This document shows positions 1-11,053 of a stretch of DNA of 64,000 nt, piece after piece. A program made the position numbers and the translations under genes. Source of the DNA: Takakia lepidozioides (lineage: Eukaryota; Streptophyta; Takakiopsida; Takakiales; Takakiaceae). Each line of letters begins with the position of its first letter. Within the stretch, counting starts at the first letter, position 1. The DNA is taken from assembly GCA_030704615.1 (NCBI GenBank), contig CM060733.1, forward strand, positions 42,222,001-42,286,000, written 5' to 3'. The notes beneath the pieces were generated by a model, which ran no database searches, had not been told where the DNA came from, and was given only the letters and a program-made list of their open reading frames with translations.

Positions 1-4
1 TTGC

Positions 5-950
5 AACACATTGGAGGAAGGGTGTATGGTGTGCAAAGTGCCAGAATGAAGGCCATACCCCACAGAATGCCACATGAAGGAGAAACACTGTACTATCTGT
101 AAAATGGATAACCATTCTACTGAGAATTGTTACTACAACAGAAGGACAGCTGCAAGAGAACCTAGGCAAGTAAGGGTGCATCAGGTGCAGCCCCAGCCAA
201 GAAGAAACAATGATCAGGACCACTATGGTAGGTCTGGTGGTTATAACAATGGCATGGAAGGGAGAGGTAATTCAAGAGGAAATTACCAAGGAAAATTCCA
301 GAGGCAACTATCAGGGTAATCCAAGGGGGAATTACCAGCCCGGGAATCAGGATTACAGAAATAATCCAAGAACAGACTAAGGGCGAGGACCCAATGGTGA
401 AGAACTATGTTAATATTGTAATCAGCCAGGACATCGCAAGGCAACCTGTTCATTCTGGATTAGACACAGAATGAGATGAGAGCTCCTGTGAATGAGGGCC
501 CAGTGTGTGGCAGCTCACATGGTTAGGCCATGTGTTGTACCAGAAGTAAGTACAATGATAGTAACAGAAGCAAAGCCAAACTAATACCTCCAGTAGTTGA
601 GGAAGAGGATGATAATGAAGGTGGCAGTGATATGCCTGAAGATGATGAGGCTTGGAGAGATGAGAAGGAACTGCACAAGGAAGTGGCATATACCATAAGG
701 GAAATGCAGAAGAGTACTGATATTCTGTGGCAGATTCCTCTGATTCTGATGGAGAAGAAGAAGTGAGTGAGGATGAAAGGAAGAAAGAAGAAGAAGAGAC
801 ATGCAAAATAATGAAGGGACTTTGGCTGAAGTAATATGCCAGACCAAACCAGAGATTACCATTGGAGCTATTGGCTGTGGCACCTTATTGTAGACACAGG
901 CTGTATCAACCAATCAATCGAATTGCCCAGAGACAGGAAACACAGACCTG
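5..950 (+). pseudogene. gag C-terminal part with CCHC zinc knuckles (copy A, broken)
   Basis: Encodes the nucleocapsid end of gag, which binds genomic RNA. Visible are CX2CX4HX4C knuckles, one around 86-130 (HCTICKMDNHSTENC) and a degraded one around 405-450, joined by an Arg/Gly/Asn-rich linker (96-350). An acidic Glu/Asp-rich tail follows at 590-830. Several frameshifts and stops break the frame compared with copies B and E; for example the frame stops near 319 and again near 378. The intact order is best seen in copy E (63400-63990) and copy B (7963-8798). Non-functional as it stands. Confidence 0.8.
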
Positions 951-959
951 AACAGCAAT

Positions 960-2852
960 GTGACCAGTTATAATGTGAAACCGGAAGGGCGAGAAACAGT
1001 CATGGACTTTGATGATTCTATGCCAGTAATCCAATTGAGAATTGGAAGCATAGAACTAACTGATGTACTGATAGATGGAGGCTCAGGAGTAAATATCATG
1101 ACAAACCAATTAAGAAAGAAGCTTGGCCTAAGTAATATGAAACCAGCCCCATTTACAGTTAAATGGCAGATCAAAGAAGTGTACAGCCATTGGGATTAAT
1201 AAGAGGAGTTAAGATACAGATATAGAAGATGATCTTTATGATCACAGTAATTGTTGAAGATGGATGAAGTAATGGAGGCTTACTCCTTATTATTGGGACG
1301 TCCGTGGCTGAAACAGGCCAGGGTATTCCATGACTGGAATTCTCAGTTACTAACCGTGCATAATGGGATACACGAGATACAAATTACCACAAAGAAATCT
1401 AGTAGATTACCTGCTACGAGAAGACCTCGAGGAGTCGGAGAGTATGATTGGAGAGGAGGACGGGATGAGGAACATGAAGCTACCCTATTTGCTGCACACC
1501 CAGAGTGGGAGCAGGTTGCAGAGATGCGGCTGGAAGGCCTAAGTTGTTTAAGGGTATCTGCTGTGGTGTAGTGTCAACAACACCGATTGAAGAGGAAACC
1601 AGCAGTTACCCATCACATTTCTATGAAGAAAAAGAAGGAGAAATGGAAATCCTAGAGGAACCAGCCACTGTGAGTTTACAGGATGAAGTGGTGACTGGTT
1701 GGACAATCACAGCTGATGAGCAAGTGAGGGAAGTGAATGTGGGAACTAAAGAGGAACCGAGGATGATGAAGGTAGGAGCTGATTTGGAGCCAAAATTCTT
1801 TGAAGAAGCTAAGAGTTTGTTCATCAAATACAGAGATGTATTTGGTTGGAGCTATGAGGATTTAAAAGGGATACCACCTGAAATCTGTCAGCATAAGATT
1901 GAACTGGAAGGGTCAGTACCAATCAAGCAGGCAAGGTACAGAATGAATCCCAACTACGCACAGAAGGTTGGAGAAGAGATCAAGAAGTTGGCTGAGGCTA
2001 AGTTTATATACCCAATAGAGTATACAACTTGGTTGTCACCCATTGTGATAGTTCCCAAGAAGAATGGTAAACTAAGAGTTTGTGTGAACTACAAGAAGCT
2101 GAATGCTTGTACAAGAAAGATCCTTTCCCTTTGCCATTCACAGAAGCAGTATTAGACACTGTGGCAGGCCATGAGATGTACTCATTCATGGATGGCTTCA
2201 ATGGGTATAATCAAGTGCAAGTGGCAGAAGGAGACCAAGGAAAAACAGCTTTCATCACAGACTGGGGTGCTTATGCATACAAAGTCATGCCCTTTGGACT
2301 TTGTAATGCACCAGCGACCTTTCAGAGAGTGATAAGTGAATCTTTTCATGAGTATCTGGATGATTTCATGCAGGTGTTCTTGGATGATTTAGTGTGAACA
2401 ACTCTAAGAATGAGCACTTGCATAAATTGGAGTTATGTCTGGCCAGATGCAGGATGAGAGGTCTGGGCCTGAATCCAGAGAAGTGTACTTTCTGTGTGAA
2501 CTCAGGGGTGCTTCTGGGACACATTGTGTGTAAGAGGGGACTTCTTGTGGATCCCAGGAAAACAGAGGCCATTAAAGCCTCTCCACCACCAGTGAATGTT
2601 AAGAGTCTAAGGAGATTCCTTGGACAAACAAGCTATTACAGAAGATTTGTCAGACGGTACGCACAGATAGCAACACCATTGAGCAAACTTCTGAAGAAAG
2701 ATGCAGTGTTTGCATGGACACCTGAATGTCAACAAGCTTTTGAGGAACTTACATTGTCAGTAACAACTACACTGTGCTGATTAGTCCTCACTGGCAGGAA
2801 ATATTTCATGTTCACTGTGATGCTTCTGGAGAAGCACTAGGAGCAGTGTTAG
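960..2852 (+). pseudogene. pol: aspartic protease - reverse transcriptase - start of RNase H (copy A, broken)
   Basis: Protease is marked by VLIDGGSG near 1065-1090, a plant-gypsy variant of the D-T/S-G active site. A spacer at about 1250-1750 leads to RT: PIVIVPKKNGKLRVCVNYKK at 2040-2097, DGFNGYNQV near 2195, MPFGLCNAPATFQ near 2287-2325, and the catalytic FLDD at about 2376-2390. RNase H begins with HVHCDASGEALGAVL (2807-2852) and is cut by the MULE insertion. Frameshifts occur near 1190, 1560, 2110 and 2395; the last one is a short deletion just after FLDD that copy B lacks. RT copies the element RNA into cDNA in cytoplasmic particles. This copy cannot make an active enzyme. Confidence 0.88.
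2843..2852. other. Target-site duplication of MULE-1, left copy
   Basis: GCAGTGTTAG here is repeated exactly at 38508-38517. Removing 2853-38517 rejoins the RNase H reading frame of the gypsy host. A 9-10 bp duplication is typical of Mutator-like elements. Confidence 0.9.
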
Positions 2853-2925
2853 AGGTTTGCTATTTCATGAGCATGAGCGGCATGAGTGGAGTAGTAAGAC
2901 AATCGGTTTTCATGAGCAGAAGTAC
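2853..2925. repeat. MULE-1 left terminal and subterminal repeat (L end)
   Basis: Begins AGGTTTGCTATTTCATGAGC and contains CATGAGCGG/CATGAG repeats followed by GTAGTAAGACAATCGGTTTT. The same sequence, inverted, ends the second MULE-1 copy (45400-45473). Such subterminal repeats are commonly transposase-binding sites; that role is inferred. Confidence 0.8.
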
Positions 2926-3059
2926 AAATTCCAAAAAAAAAAAAACAATAATTTAATGCAATGTGTCAGGAAAAACAAATATATTATTCGGCCCCTTGAA
3001 GGGAAAATTGCAGTTTTGACAGTTGTGCTCATGATATTTCGTCTTCCGCTCATGCCAAT

Positions 3060-3520
3060 TCCCTGCGACATGTGCAAATATGGCGCCGAATTTCGCGGTA
3101 ATAGGGTCCGTAACCTGAAAAAACGGCGACGTATTTCGCGGTAATAGGTCTCTCTGGCGAAAAATGGTGCCGAATTCCGCGGCTATAGGTCCCCTCATGA
3201 CAGGTAATTCGGCGCCATTTTTCCAGTGCATGTTCGGACTTAGCCAGTTTTCGGCGCAAAATAGGGAAATTCGGCGCCATTTTTCCAGACACTGTACCAG
3301 TGCATGTTGGGACTTAGCCAGTTTTCGGCCCAAAAAAGAGAAATTCGGCGCCATTTTTCCAAACACGGTACCAGTGCATGTTGGGACTTAGCCAGTTTTC
3401 GGCCCAAAAAGAGAAATTCGGCGCCATTTTCCCAGACACAGGTACCAGTGCATGTTGGGACTTAGCCAGTTTTCGGCCCCAAAAAGAGAAACAACGCCAT
3501 TTTTCCATAAATGGCCCCAC
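3060..3520. repeat. Tandem GGCGCC-core repeats near MULE-1 left end
   Basis: Four to five copies of a unit of about 75 bp containing AATTCGGCGCCATTTTTCC, then CAGTGCATGTTGGGACTTAG and CCAGTTTTCGG. The array is 3' of the transposase gene. An inverted homologous array is at 44810-45250 in the other MULE-1 copy. No coding signal. Confidence 0.85.
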
Positions 3521-3663
3521 AACTGCTTCTGTTGGATCTCAGTTTGAATGGAATATTGCCTCATTCCAGGAGTTTTGGGGTGCATTTCATTACACTGCAA
3601 AAAAAAGTCTGATACAGCAAAATGCAATTGAAAATATCCATATGGAGGATTCCCTTTGCCCCA

Positions 3664-6120
3664 TCAATGATTTCTGGAATCCCTAAGGAGGAGTTTGTGC
3701 AGCTCGTTCACGCTCAACGCCGGTGCATGAATAAAGTCATCAATAGTCACGTTCATCCTCAACCTCTTCAGGTAAATGTAATACAGATGCTTGCACGGAT
3801 AATACTTCGAACCCTTCTTGCTTCCATCAACGAGAAGTCTGTACAATTGCAAGTCGGCTCCACTCCAATCGTAATTGTGTATACATCGTCGCGTACAGCC
3901 GAGCCGGCCGTTGCCATCCGATACACACGCCCAAGGCCGGGTGGGGGTACGTCCACGGAGCTTTGAATAGTGCAAGCCATCCCAAGAGCATTGGCAATCC
4001 GAGTCTCATTCAACTTGTTGGGAGGGTGTCGTCTCTTCACTCTTCCGAATCGCATTGTGGGATGTGCAGAATTGTCCAATCCGTCTCTACTGGACCGAGC
4101 AGTCTGCAATGGCTGGGTCTGAGGAACCGGAAAATGCGTGGGCCGGGATGTCTGTGCGTTGCACCATTCGAAATCCTGCTGCAGATAGAGCATCCGCCTC
4201 ATTATGAGAGAGGCTGCAACCCGGTGCAACAGGCCAGACGCTCGGAGGCTCCGGCAGTCCCTGAATCCCGTACTTGGGCTTGCCAAATACACAGGTCATT
4301 ATGTCGTGCCTACAGAACCAAAATGTCTGCGTTGTGGCGTGAGCAAATGTGGGAGTCAAAAATCTGCCGCTGAAACAAGGTGCAGGTACAGCACCGTGTG
4401 GGTTCCTCCGAATCATCTCACCACAGCGTGCTCTCGTATCCACCCGGATGGCGCAGCACTTCCCTCGAAATGCCGGCAATGTCCTCGCAATTCTCCACTG
4501 TGACTCCGACACTCTTGTCTCCACAATGGGAATGTTGTACTGCTTTATTACAGATGGCTCGTTATGTTGCCGGGGCACGCGCCCTGTGCTCAAAGGAGAT
4601 GGCGATCTTGAACGTGCAGGACTTGAGGTGCTCGACGAGACCTCCTCGGGCAACATCACCGGACCACAAGGGAGCGTGCAAATATTCTTGTCAGCTCGCC
4701 ATGAATCCTCTTCTCCGCCAGGTGCCTCGTCAAGTCTTCGTCTCACTGGACGGGTATGAACATCTCCTTCCAAATGTTGGCCTCTTCGCAGCAATGGCGT
4801 GTCCCGAAGGCCCTCTCGCAAGGCCGCCGCCCACTTCCGAGGATTCTTCGATCTAGAGGCAGTCCGCATCAGCATTTCCTGCCTGTCCGGCCCTAAGCCC
4901 CATTGTTTCCCTTTCAAGAACTCGTTGTACCTGCATTGCTGCATAATTGACCTCACAATGTCCTCCGTTGTGGCAGTGAGGATGTCCACCAGATGCGCCG
5001 CAGAGGAGGCACGCCAGGAAGAGTGCACTGACTCGGCCATGTTTGTCGTGGGCATGTCGGTGTCGGAGTCGAGACACATTTCCTGCACAAGCACATGTTG
5101 AGGTTACAAACAAGTTACAAATATGGCCAAGAATAATATTCAACGGGACGCAAATTCGTGCAACTCACCTCCCGCATATAGTCGCCAAACTGGAGGAAAC
5201 GATAATGCCACCATGCTAGCCAACTGACCATTGCTCCCTCGTCTGATTTCCTTACAGCACCTGACGATGTCCACCAAGCCCGTATACATGCAAACTGTGT
5301 CTCTGCATCATCCAAGGGTGGGAGCGCGCTTCCACGCAAGGCACATGGAACGGTGCTCCTCTCTGAAATATGGCGCCACGAGCCTGGTTGTGTACTGCGA
5401 AAGGCTCTGCAGAAAATGGAACCCACAAGATCTCTCCTTGCCTTCCATGGGAACATTGGGGTCTTGCCCGTACACCCTTCGGATGGCAGCCCAATTTGCT
5501 GGTGCGTTGTCCGCCATGAAACCACGGAAATTCGGAGGGGGCAATCCCGCCTTGGCCATCTGTTCATTTATTCCCTGCCAAAGAAGCATCTCCGATTGTG
5601 TGTCCTCTCCTTTCATCTCACAAATAGCAATTGTCATTAGCATCCTGCAGTGGGTGTCGTAGACATGTGCACCCATTGTCACCCACTGGTGATTTGTAAT
5701 TTGCTTGATATGGTCGAACATGACCCAACTGTTTGACAAGTCCCCACTCGTCATCCTGTCGACCAGTTCGACGCCGCTGCCAGGTCCACACGTGGACATT
5801 TTGAATACGAAACAACGATCTGCCTCAGTCCCTTGTCCTGGAAACCTACTTCCATGAATGTAGTCATATCCACATCGTCGCTTCACCTCCAGAATGGAGT
5901 GCATATCCGAGCCACGCCCAATTTTTTGTTTGCATGAGACAATGTGGTTTCGGACATTCGGTGAACATACGTGGGACACCGACTCCAGCAATGCCTCCAT
6001 TTCCTTCTCATTGAGAGGAACTCTATCGGAGCCGTCTTTCGACATAATTCTGGCCAATGCCATCTTATGGGCGGCTTGGAGCTGTATCTGTTTGGGTTTG
6101 GCACCCGGTCTCAACTTAAC
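3664..6120 (-). pseudogene. MURA-type transposase, catalytic and C-terminal part (MULE-1, broken)
   Basis: Transposase of a Mutator-like element; it would cut the element at its terminal repeats and insert it elsewhere with 9-10 bp duplications. On the minus strand the order is: transposase core (about 6110-5170) with MGAHVYDTHCRMLMTIAICE, FRGFMADNAPANWAAIRRVY, and a C..H pair (CGFHFLQSLSQYTTR); an intron near 5170-5095; a helical region (MAESVHSSWRASSAAHLVDI, about 5060-5000); a proline/serine-rich linker; and a SWIM zinc finger near 3870-3770 (CNC ... PCKH). The same domain order occurs in 57936-61521. Frameshifts lie near 4750, 4090 and 3840. A gypsy element splits the gene at 6120; the N-terminal part is at 17802-18905. 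Dropping 6121-17806 restores the reading frame (EEVKLRPGAKPKQ). Confidence 0.85.
6116..6120. other. TTAAC target-site duplication of gypsy copy B, left
   Basis: TTAAC at 6116-6120 matches 17802-17806, right after the 3' LTR. A 5-bp duplication is usual for Ty3/gypsy integrase. Confidence 0.92.
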
Positions 6121-7094
6121 TGTTAGAGGACTGTCTAGGACTTAGACACTTATACGGGATCTGTGGGGTACCCTTAATTTTTGCACAGACTGAGACCAAC
6201 ATGAGCCTTAGGGGTGACAGCAGCGCACTTTAGGGGGGGGGTGACACAGCCCGTCACAGCCAACACAGCCCGTCACAGCCAGACACAGTCAACACAGCTC
6301 GTCACAGCCGACACAGCCCATCACAGCCAACACAGCCCGTCATAGCCCGTCACAGTTTCACACAGCCAGTCACAGCTTGACACAGCTGTCACGACCATAG
6401 GGAACGGATAGCCGGACAGGGAACGACTGTGGGGAACAATACCTGCGAATGGAACATGTTAGTTCACGGACGACGGTTAGTGAGGGAAACGGTTAGAACA
6501 ACGGGTAGGAAGATAAAGCTAGAAGCAAGGACTGAAAGGGGGATCATTCTTGGAGCACTTCGGGGGGGGGGGGGGGGAATCACTGCAGGAAGGAGTGGGA
6601 AGGAGCACTTCTTGGAGAGACTTCGGACATCACTGGGGGAAAGGAGGAGAGAGTGTATCTCTGAGCAGAAAGATGGAGAGCACGGAGTAGGAGGAGGATC
6701 TGTTGATGCTTAATGAATGCAGGCAGTAGAATTGTAATGTAGAGCAGATTAGAGACTCCATGGCTTCAGCCTGATACTTGATAGATATTAATCTGATACA
6801 CACCTCATACTCACACTGTGTAGAGAGATCTGAGTGAAGCTGTGGAATGAACTGATGAGTTGATGGAATCCGATAAATTGATGAAGCAAACTGATACTTA
6901 ATTACCAGCAGTAAGGTAAACTAGCTAACATGAATGCGGGAAGGAAAACAAATAGGAAACACCCCATGATACACTAGCTGTAGGTCATGACTGATTGTTC
7001 TGAGCGGGCTGAGTACTTAGAGATTTCCAACTCTTCTATCTTGGAGTTTCCGCCTCGGATAGCGAAGGGATGGATGAGTAAAAGCCGCGCGACA
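6121..7094 (+). repeat. 5' LTR of gypsy copy B
   Basis: 974 bp, TGTTAG...GACA. It aligns with 16835-17801 over its whole length, with scattered substitutions, small indels and a G-run expansion near 6560-6578. It contains a CACAGCC-type microsatellite (6240-6390). Promoter and RNA start should lie in this LTR, but I could not place a TATA box with confidence. Confidence 0.93.
6242..6395. repeat. (CACAGCC)-type microsatellite in the 5' LTR
   Basis: Irregular repeats of ACACAGCC/GTCACAGCC in U3. The same array is in the 3' LTR (16950-17115), and similar arrays lie at 12455-12640 and 46270-46515. Confidence 0.85.
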
Positions 7095-7118
7095 TTTGGC
7101 GACCATACTGGGGATCTG
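7095..7118 (+). promoter_or_regulatory. Primer-binding site of gypsy copy B
   Basis: TTTGGCGACCATACTGGGGA immediately follows the CA end of the 5' LTR. It resembles primer-binding sites of plant Tat/Athila-like gypsy elements, which pair with a tRNA 3' end. The tRNA was not identified. Confidence 0.65.
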
Positions 7119-7962
7119 GGTCATGAACAACCAGATGTGACAGGCATCTGGTGGGATCATGGTGGATGGAGAATTAAAGAATTTGATGTGAATCAAATTC
7201 CTTGTGAAACTGAGAAGGAAAGATTGTCCAAACGATTCTTCCAGAGGTTTTTGGAATTGCCAGACGGTTGTAAGGAAAACATTCTTAAGAGAGTGCATGA
7301 TGCTGACCCGGAGTGGGGTCTGGAGAAATGAGTGATAAAGATTTATCAGGTGGCCTGTAGAGGAAGAGCACGTTGGTTACCAACATTGGTTTATGTGATA
7401 GCGTTGCTATCCATTAAGCGAGTAGAGTTTGAAGGCTGGGAGGGAGGAAAGAAAGGTGAATGTTTATACTCATATGCATGAAGAGCTTGTACTGGTAAAG
7501 AATTGGATTCCAAAGGATATTTTGTGGATCAAACTCACACAAAGAACAGTTTTTCAGACTTGTTTGCCATATGGTTATATGGTAACGGAGACTTCAAGTA
7601 TAGCCAAGGGTGCATTGAAGCTTGAAAGAAACCCAGGCATATACGAGAGATATTACAGAAGAGAGTTTTGGTTATTGCCACATTAAAAAGAAATGAAAGA
7701 CATGGGACATGAGTTATGAAAGAGAAGCTAGACGCCAGAGATATTCAGCAAAAAGAGAAAGCTATCTGAAAGCTAATTATCCATATCTTTGGGAGAGATG
7801 AATAGACATAGGGGAATCATCTGGACCTCTCACACCATTAAGATCAAAGAGTACATCACCCATACCGGAAGAACTAGAGTTGGATGCCACTCCTTCTGTT
7901 TCTTTGCAAGAAAGATTAAGGGAATTGGTACGGGAAGAAGATCAATCATGAGGTGAAAGATC
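7100..7962 (+). pseudogene. Putative gag N-terminal region (copy B, broken)
   Basis: Three overlapping open stretches: 7100-7331 (contains WWDHGGWRIKEFDVNQIPCE), 7333-7686 and about 7800-7950 (SPIPEELELDATPSVSLQER). They precede gag zinc knuckles in the same element and are coding-like, but I do not recognise a domain. At about 7962 the sequence jumps to the second zinc knuckle; the capsid-like part seen in copy E (62815-63720) is missing, so copy B has an internal gag deletion of roughly 0.9 kb. Confidence 0.5.
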
Positions 7963-8798
7963 CTACTGAGAATTGTTACTACAACAGAAGGACAGTTGCA
8001 AGAGAACCTAGGCAAGTAAGGGGGCATCAGGTGCAGCCCCAGCCAAGAAGAAACAATGATCAGGACCACTATGGTAGGTCTGGTGGTTATAACAATGGCA
8101 TGGAAGGGAGAGGTAATTCAAGAGGGAATTACCAAGGAAATTCCAGAGGCAACTATCAGGGTAATCCAAGGGGGAATTACCAGCCCGGGAATCAGGATTA
8201 CAGAAATAATCCAAGAGCAGACCAAGGGCGAGGACCCAATGGTGAAGAACTATGTTACTATTGTAATCAGCCAGGACATCGCAAGGCAGCCTGTTCATTC
8301 TGGATTAGACACCAGAATGAGATGAGAGCTCCTGTGAATGAGGGCCCAGTGGTGGCAGCTCACATGGTTAGGCCATGTGTTGTACCAGAAGTAAGTACAA
8401 TGATAGTAACAAGAAGTAAAGCCAAACTAATACCTCCAGTAGTAGAGGAAGAAGATGATAATGAAGGTGGCAGTGATATGCCGGAAGATGATGAGGCTTG
8501 GAGAGATGAGAAGGAACTGCACAAGGAAGTGGCAGATACCATAAGGGAAATGCAGAAGTACTGATATTCCTGTGGCAGATTCCTCTGATTCTGATGGAGA
8601 AGAAGAAGAAGTGAGTGAGGATGAAAGGAAGAAAGAAGATGCAGACATGCAAAGTAATGAAGAGACTTTGGCTGAAGTAATATGCCAGACCAAAGCAGAG
8701 ATTACCATTGGACAGCTATTGGCTGTGGCACCTTATTGTAGGCACAGGCTGTATCAAGCAATCAATCGAATTGCCCAGGAGACAGGAACACAGACCTG
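7963..8798 (+). pseudogene. gag nucleocapsid part (copy B)
   Basis: Begins inside a zinc knuckle (STENCYYN) and continues through a Gly/Asn/Arg-rich linker with repeated RGNYQGN motifs (8110-8180) to an intact CCHC knuckle CYYCNQPGHRKAAC (8248-8292). An acidic region follows (about 8440-8660). One frameshift near 8556 separates the knuckle part from the last stretch (8572-8798). Binds element RNA in the virus-like particle. Truncated at its 5' side by the gag deletion at 7962. Confidence 0.78.
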
Positions 8799-8807
8799 AA
8801 CAGCAAG

Positions 8808-10642
8808 GTGACCAGTTATAATGTGAAGCCGGAAGGGCGAGAAACAGTCATGGACTTTGATGATTCTATGCCAGTAATCCAATTGAGAATTGGAAGCACA
8901 GAACTAACTGATGTACTGATAGATGGAGGTTCTGGAGTAGTAAATATCATGACAGACCAATTAAGAAAGAAGCTTGGTCTAAGTAACATGAAACCAGCCC
9001 CATTTACAGTAACAATGGCAGATCAAAGAAGTGTACAGCCATTGGGATTAATAAGAGGAGTTAAGATACAGATACAGAAGATGATCTTTATGATCACAGT
9101 AACTGTGTTGAAGAGATGATGAAGTCATGGAGGCTTACTCTTATTATTGGGACGTCCGTGGCTGAAACAGGCCAGGGTATTCCATGACTGGAATTCTCAG
9201 TTACTAACCGTGCATAATGGGATACACGAGATACAAATTACCACAAAGAAATCTAGTAGATTACCTGCTACGAGAAGACCTCGAGGAGTCAGAGAGTATG
9301 ACTGGAGAGGAGGACTGGATGAGGAGCAGGAAGCTACCCTGTTTGCTGCACACCCAGAGTGGGAGCAGGTTGCAGAGATGCGGCTGGAAGGCCTAAGTTG
9401 TTTAAGGGGTATCTGCTGTGGTGTAGTGTCAACAACACCGATTGAAGAGGAAACCAGCAGTTACCCATCACATTTCTATGAAGAAAAAGAAGGAGAAATG
9501 GAAATCCTAGAGGAACCAGCCACTGTGAGTTTACAGGATGAAGTGGTGACTGGTTGGACAATCACAGCTGATGAGCAAGTGAGGGAAGTGAATGTGGGAA
9601 CTAAAGAGGAACCGAGGATGGTGAAGGTAGGAGCTGATTTGGAGCCAAATTCTTTGAAGAAGCTAAGAGTTTGTTCATCAAATACAGAGATGTATTTGCT
9701 TGGAGCTATGAGGATTTAAAAGGGATACCACCTGAAATCTGTCAGCATAAGATTGAACTGGAACCAGGGTCAGTACCAATCAAGCAGGCAAGGTACAGAA
9801 TGAATCCCAACTACGCACAGAAGGTTGGAGAAGAGATCAAGAAGTTGGCTGAGGCTAAGTTTATATACCCAATAGAGTATACAACTTGGTTGTCACCCAT
9901 TGTGATAGTTCCCAAGAAGAATGGTAAACTAAGAGTTTGTGTGAACTACAAGAAGCTGAATGCTTGTACGAAGAAAGATCCTTTCCCTTTGCCATTCACA
10001 GAAGCAGTATTAGACACTGTGGCAGGCCATGAGATGTACTCATTCATGGATGGCTTCAGTGGTTATAATCAAGTGCAAGTGGCAGAAGGAGACCAAGGAA
10101 GGAAAAACAGCTTTCATCACAGACTGGGGTGCTTATGCATACAAAGTCATGCCCTTTGGACTTTGTAATGCACCAGCGACCTTTCAGAGAGTGATAAGTG
10201 AATCTTTTCATGAGTATCTGGATGATTTCATGCAGGTGTTCTTGGATGATTTCAGTGTGTACAGCTCTAAGAATGAGCACTTGCATAAATTGGAGTTATG
10301 TCTGGCCAGATGCAGGATGAGAGGTCTGGGCCTGAATCCAGAGAAGTGTACTTTCTGTGTGAACTCAGGGGTGCTTCTGGGACACATTGTGTGTAAGAGG
10401 GGACTTCTTGTGGATCCCAGGAAACAGAGGCCATTAAAGCCTCTCCACCACCAGTGAATGTTAAGAGTCTAAGGAGATTCCTTGGACAAACCAGCTATTA
10501 CAGAAGATTTGTCAGACGGTATGCACAGATAGCAGCACCATTGAGCAAACTTCTGAAGAAAGATGCAGTGTTTGCATGGACACCTGAATGTCAACAGGCT
10601 TTTGAGGAACTTACATTGTCAGTAACAACTACACTGTGCTGA
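8808..10642 (+). pseudogene. pol: protease and reverse transcriptase (copy B, several frameshifts)
   Basis: Protease: VIQLRIGSTELTDVLIDGGS near 8876-8935; an extra codon (GVVNI instead of GVNI) follows the active site. RT: PIVIVPKKNGKLRVCVNYKK near 9896-9956, DGFSGYNQV near 10048-10075, MPFGLCNAPATFQ near 10150-10186 and catalytic FLDDFSVYSS near 10240-10268, followed by the thumb/connection up to CQQAFEELTLSV (10590-10625). Frameshifts at about 9120, 9660, 10100 (AAGG duplication) and 10425. This copy keeps the sequence after FLDD that copy A has lost. Confidence 0.88.
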
Positions 10643-10649
10643 TTAGTCC

Positions 10650-11053
10650 TCACTGGCAGAAATATTTCATGTTCACTGTGATGCTTCTGGAGAAGCACTA
10701 GGAGCGTGTGTTAGCCCAAATGTACAGGAAGGATAGATTCACCTGTGTACTATGCTAGCCGATTGATGAACAATGCCGAAAGAAATTATAGCACAACGGA
10801 AAGAGAAGCATTGGCAATGATCTATGCAGTGAAGAAATTCAGGCATTACCTGTTGGGCAAGAAGTTTATGTTCTATGTGGATCACCAGGCTCTGATATAC
10901 CTGGTAAACAAACCTCTGATAAGCGGAAGAATAGCAAGATGGTTAATAATCTTGCACGAGTTTGAGTTCGAGGTTGTTTACAAGCCTGGGAGACTGCATC
11001 TTGTGGCGGATCACTTGTCAAGGTTATCAACAGGAGACCAGCCACGGGAGTAG
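10650..11053 (+). pseudogene. RNase H domain (copy B)
   Basis: Degrades the RNA strand of the RNA/DNA hybrid during reverse transcription. Seen: HCDASGEALGA (10674-10707), a frameshift, then YYASRLMNNAERNYSTTERE (10748-10807), LAMIYAVKKFRHYLLGKKF, FYVDHQALIYLVNK and the end VADHLSRLSTG. D, E and D catalytic positions are present, but the N-terminal strand is out of frame. The same domain in copy A is split between 2807-2852 and 38518-38850. Confidence 0.85.

Larger units (their letters stand above)
1..2852 (+). mobile_element. Ty3/gypsy family-1, copy A, part 1 (gag C-terminus to start of RNase H)
   Basis: Left segment of a gypsy-type LTR retrotransposon that enters from outside the window. 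It holds, in order, gag zinc knuckles, protease, reverse transcriptase and the first residues of RNase H, and stops at 2852 in the middle of RNase H. The missing continuation is at 38518: copy B shows the uninterrupted order. The break is flanked by GCAGTGTTAG at 2843-2852 and 38508-38517, so it is a transposon insertion. The order PR-RT-RH-IN identifies the Ty3/gypsy superfamily. Neither LTR of this copy is in the window. Confidence 0.9.

Noticed and set aside
450-913. Minus-strand ORFs opposite gag
   Set aside because: Shadows of the acidic and zinc-knuckle coding sequence on the plus strand; the same happens at 8360-8708 and 63571-63984.
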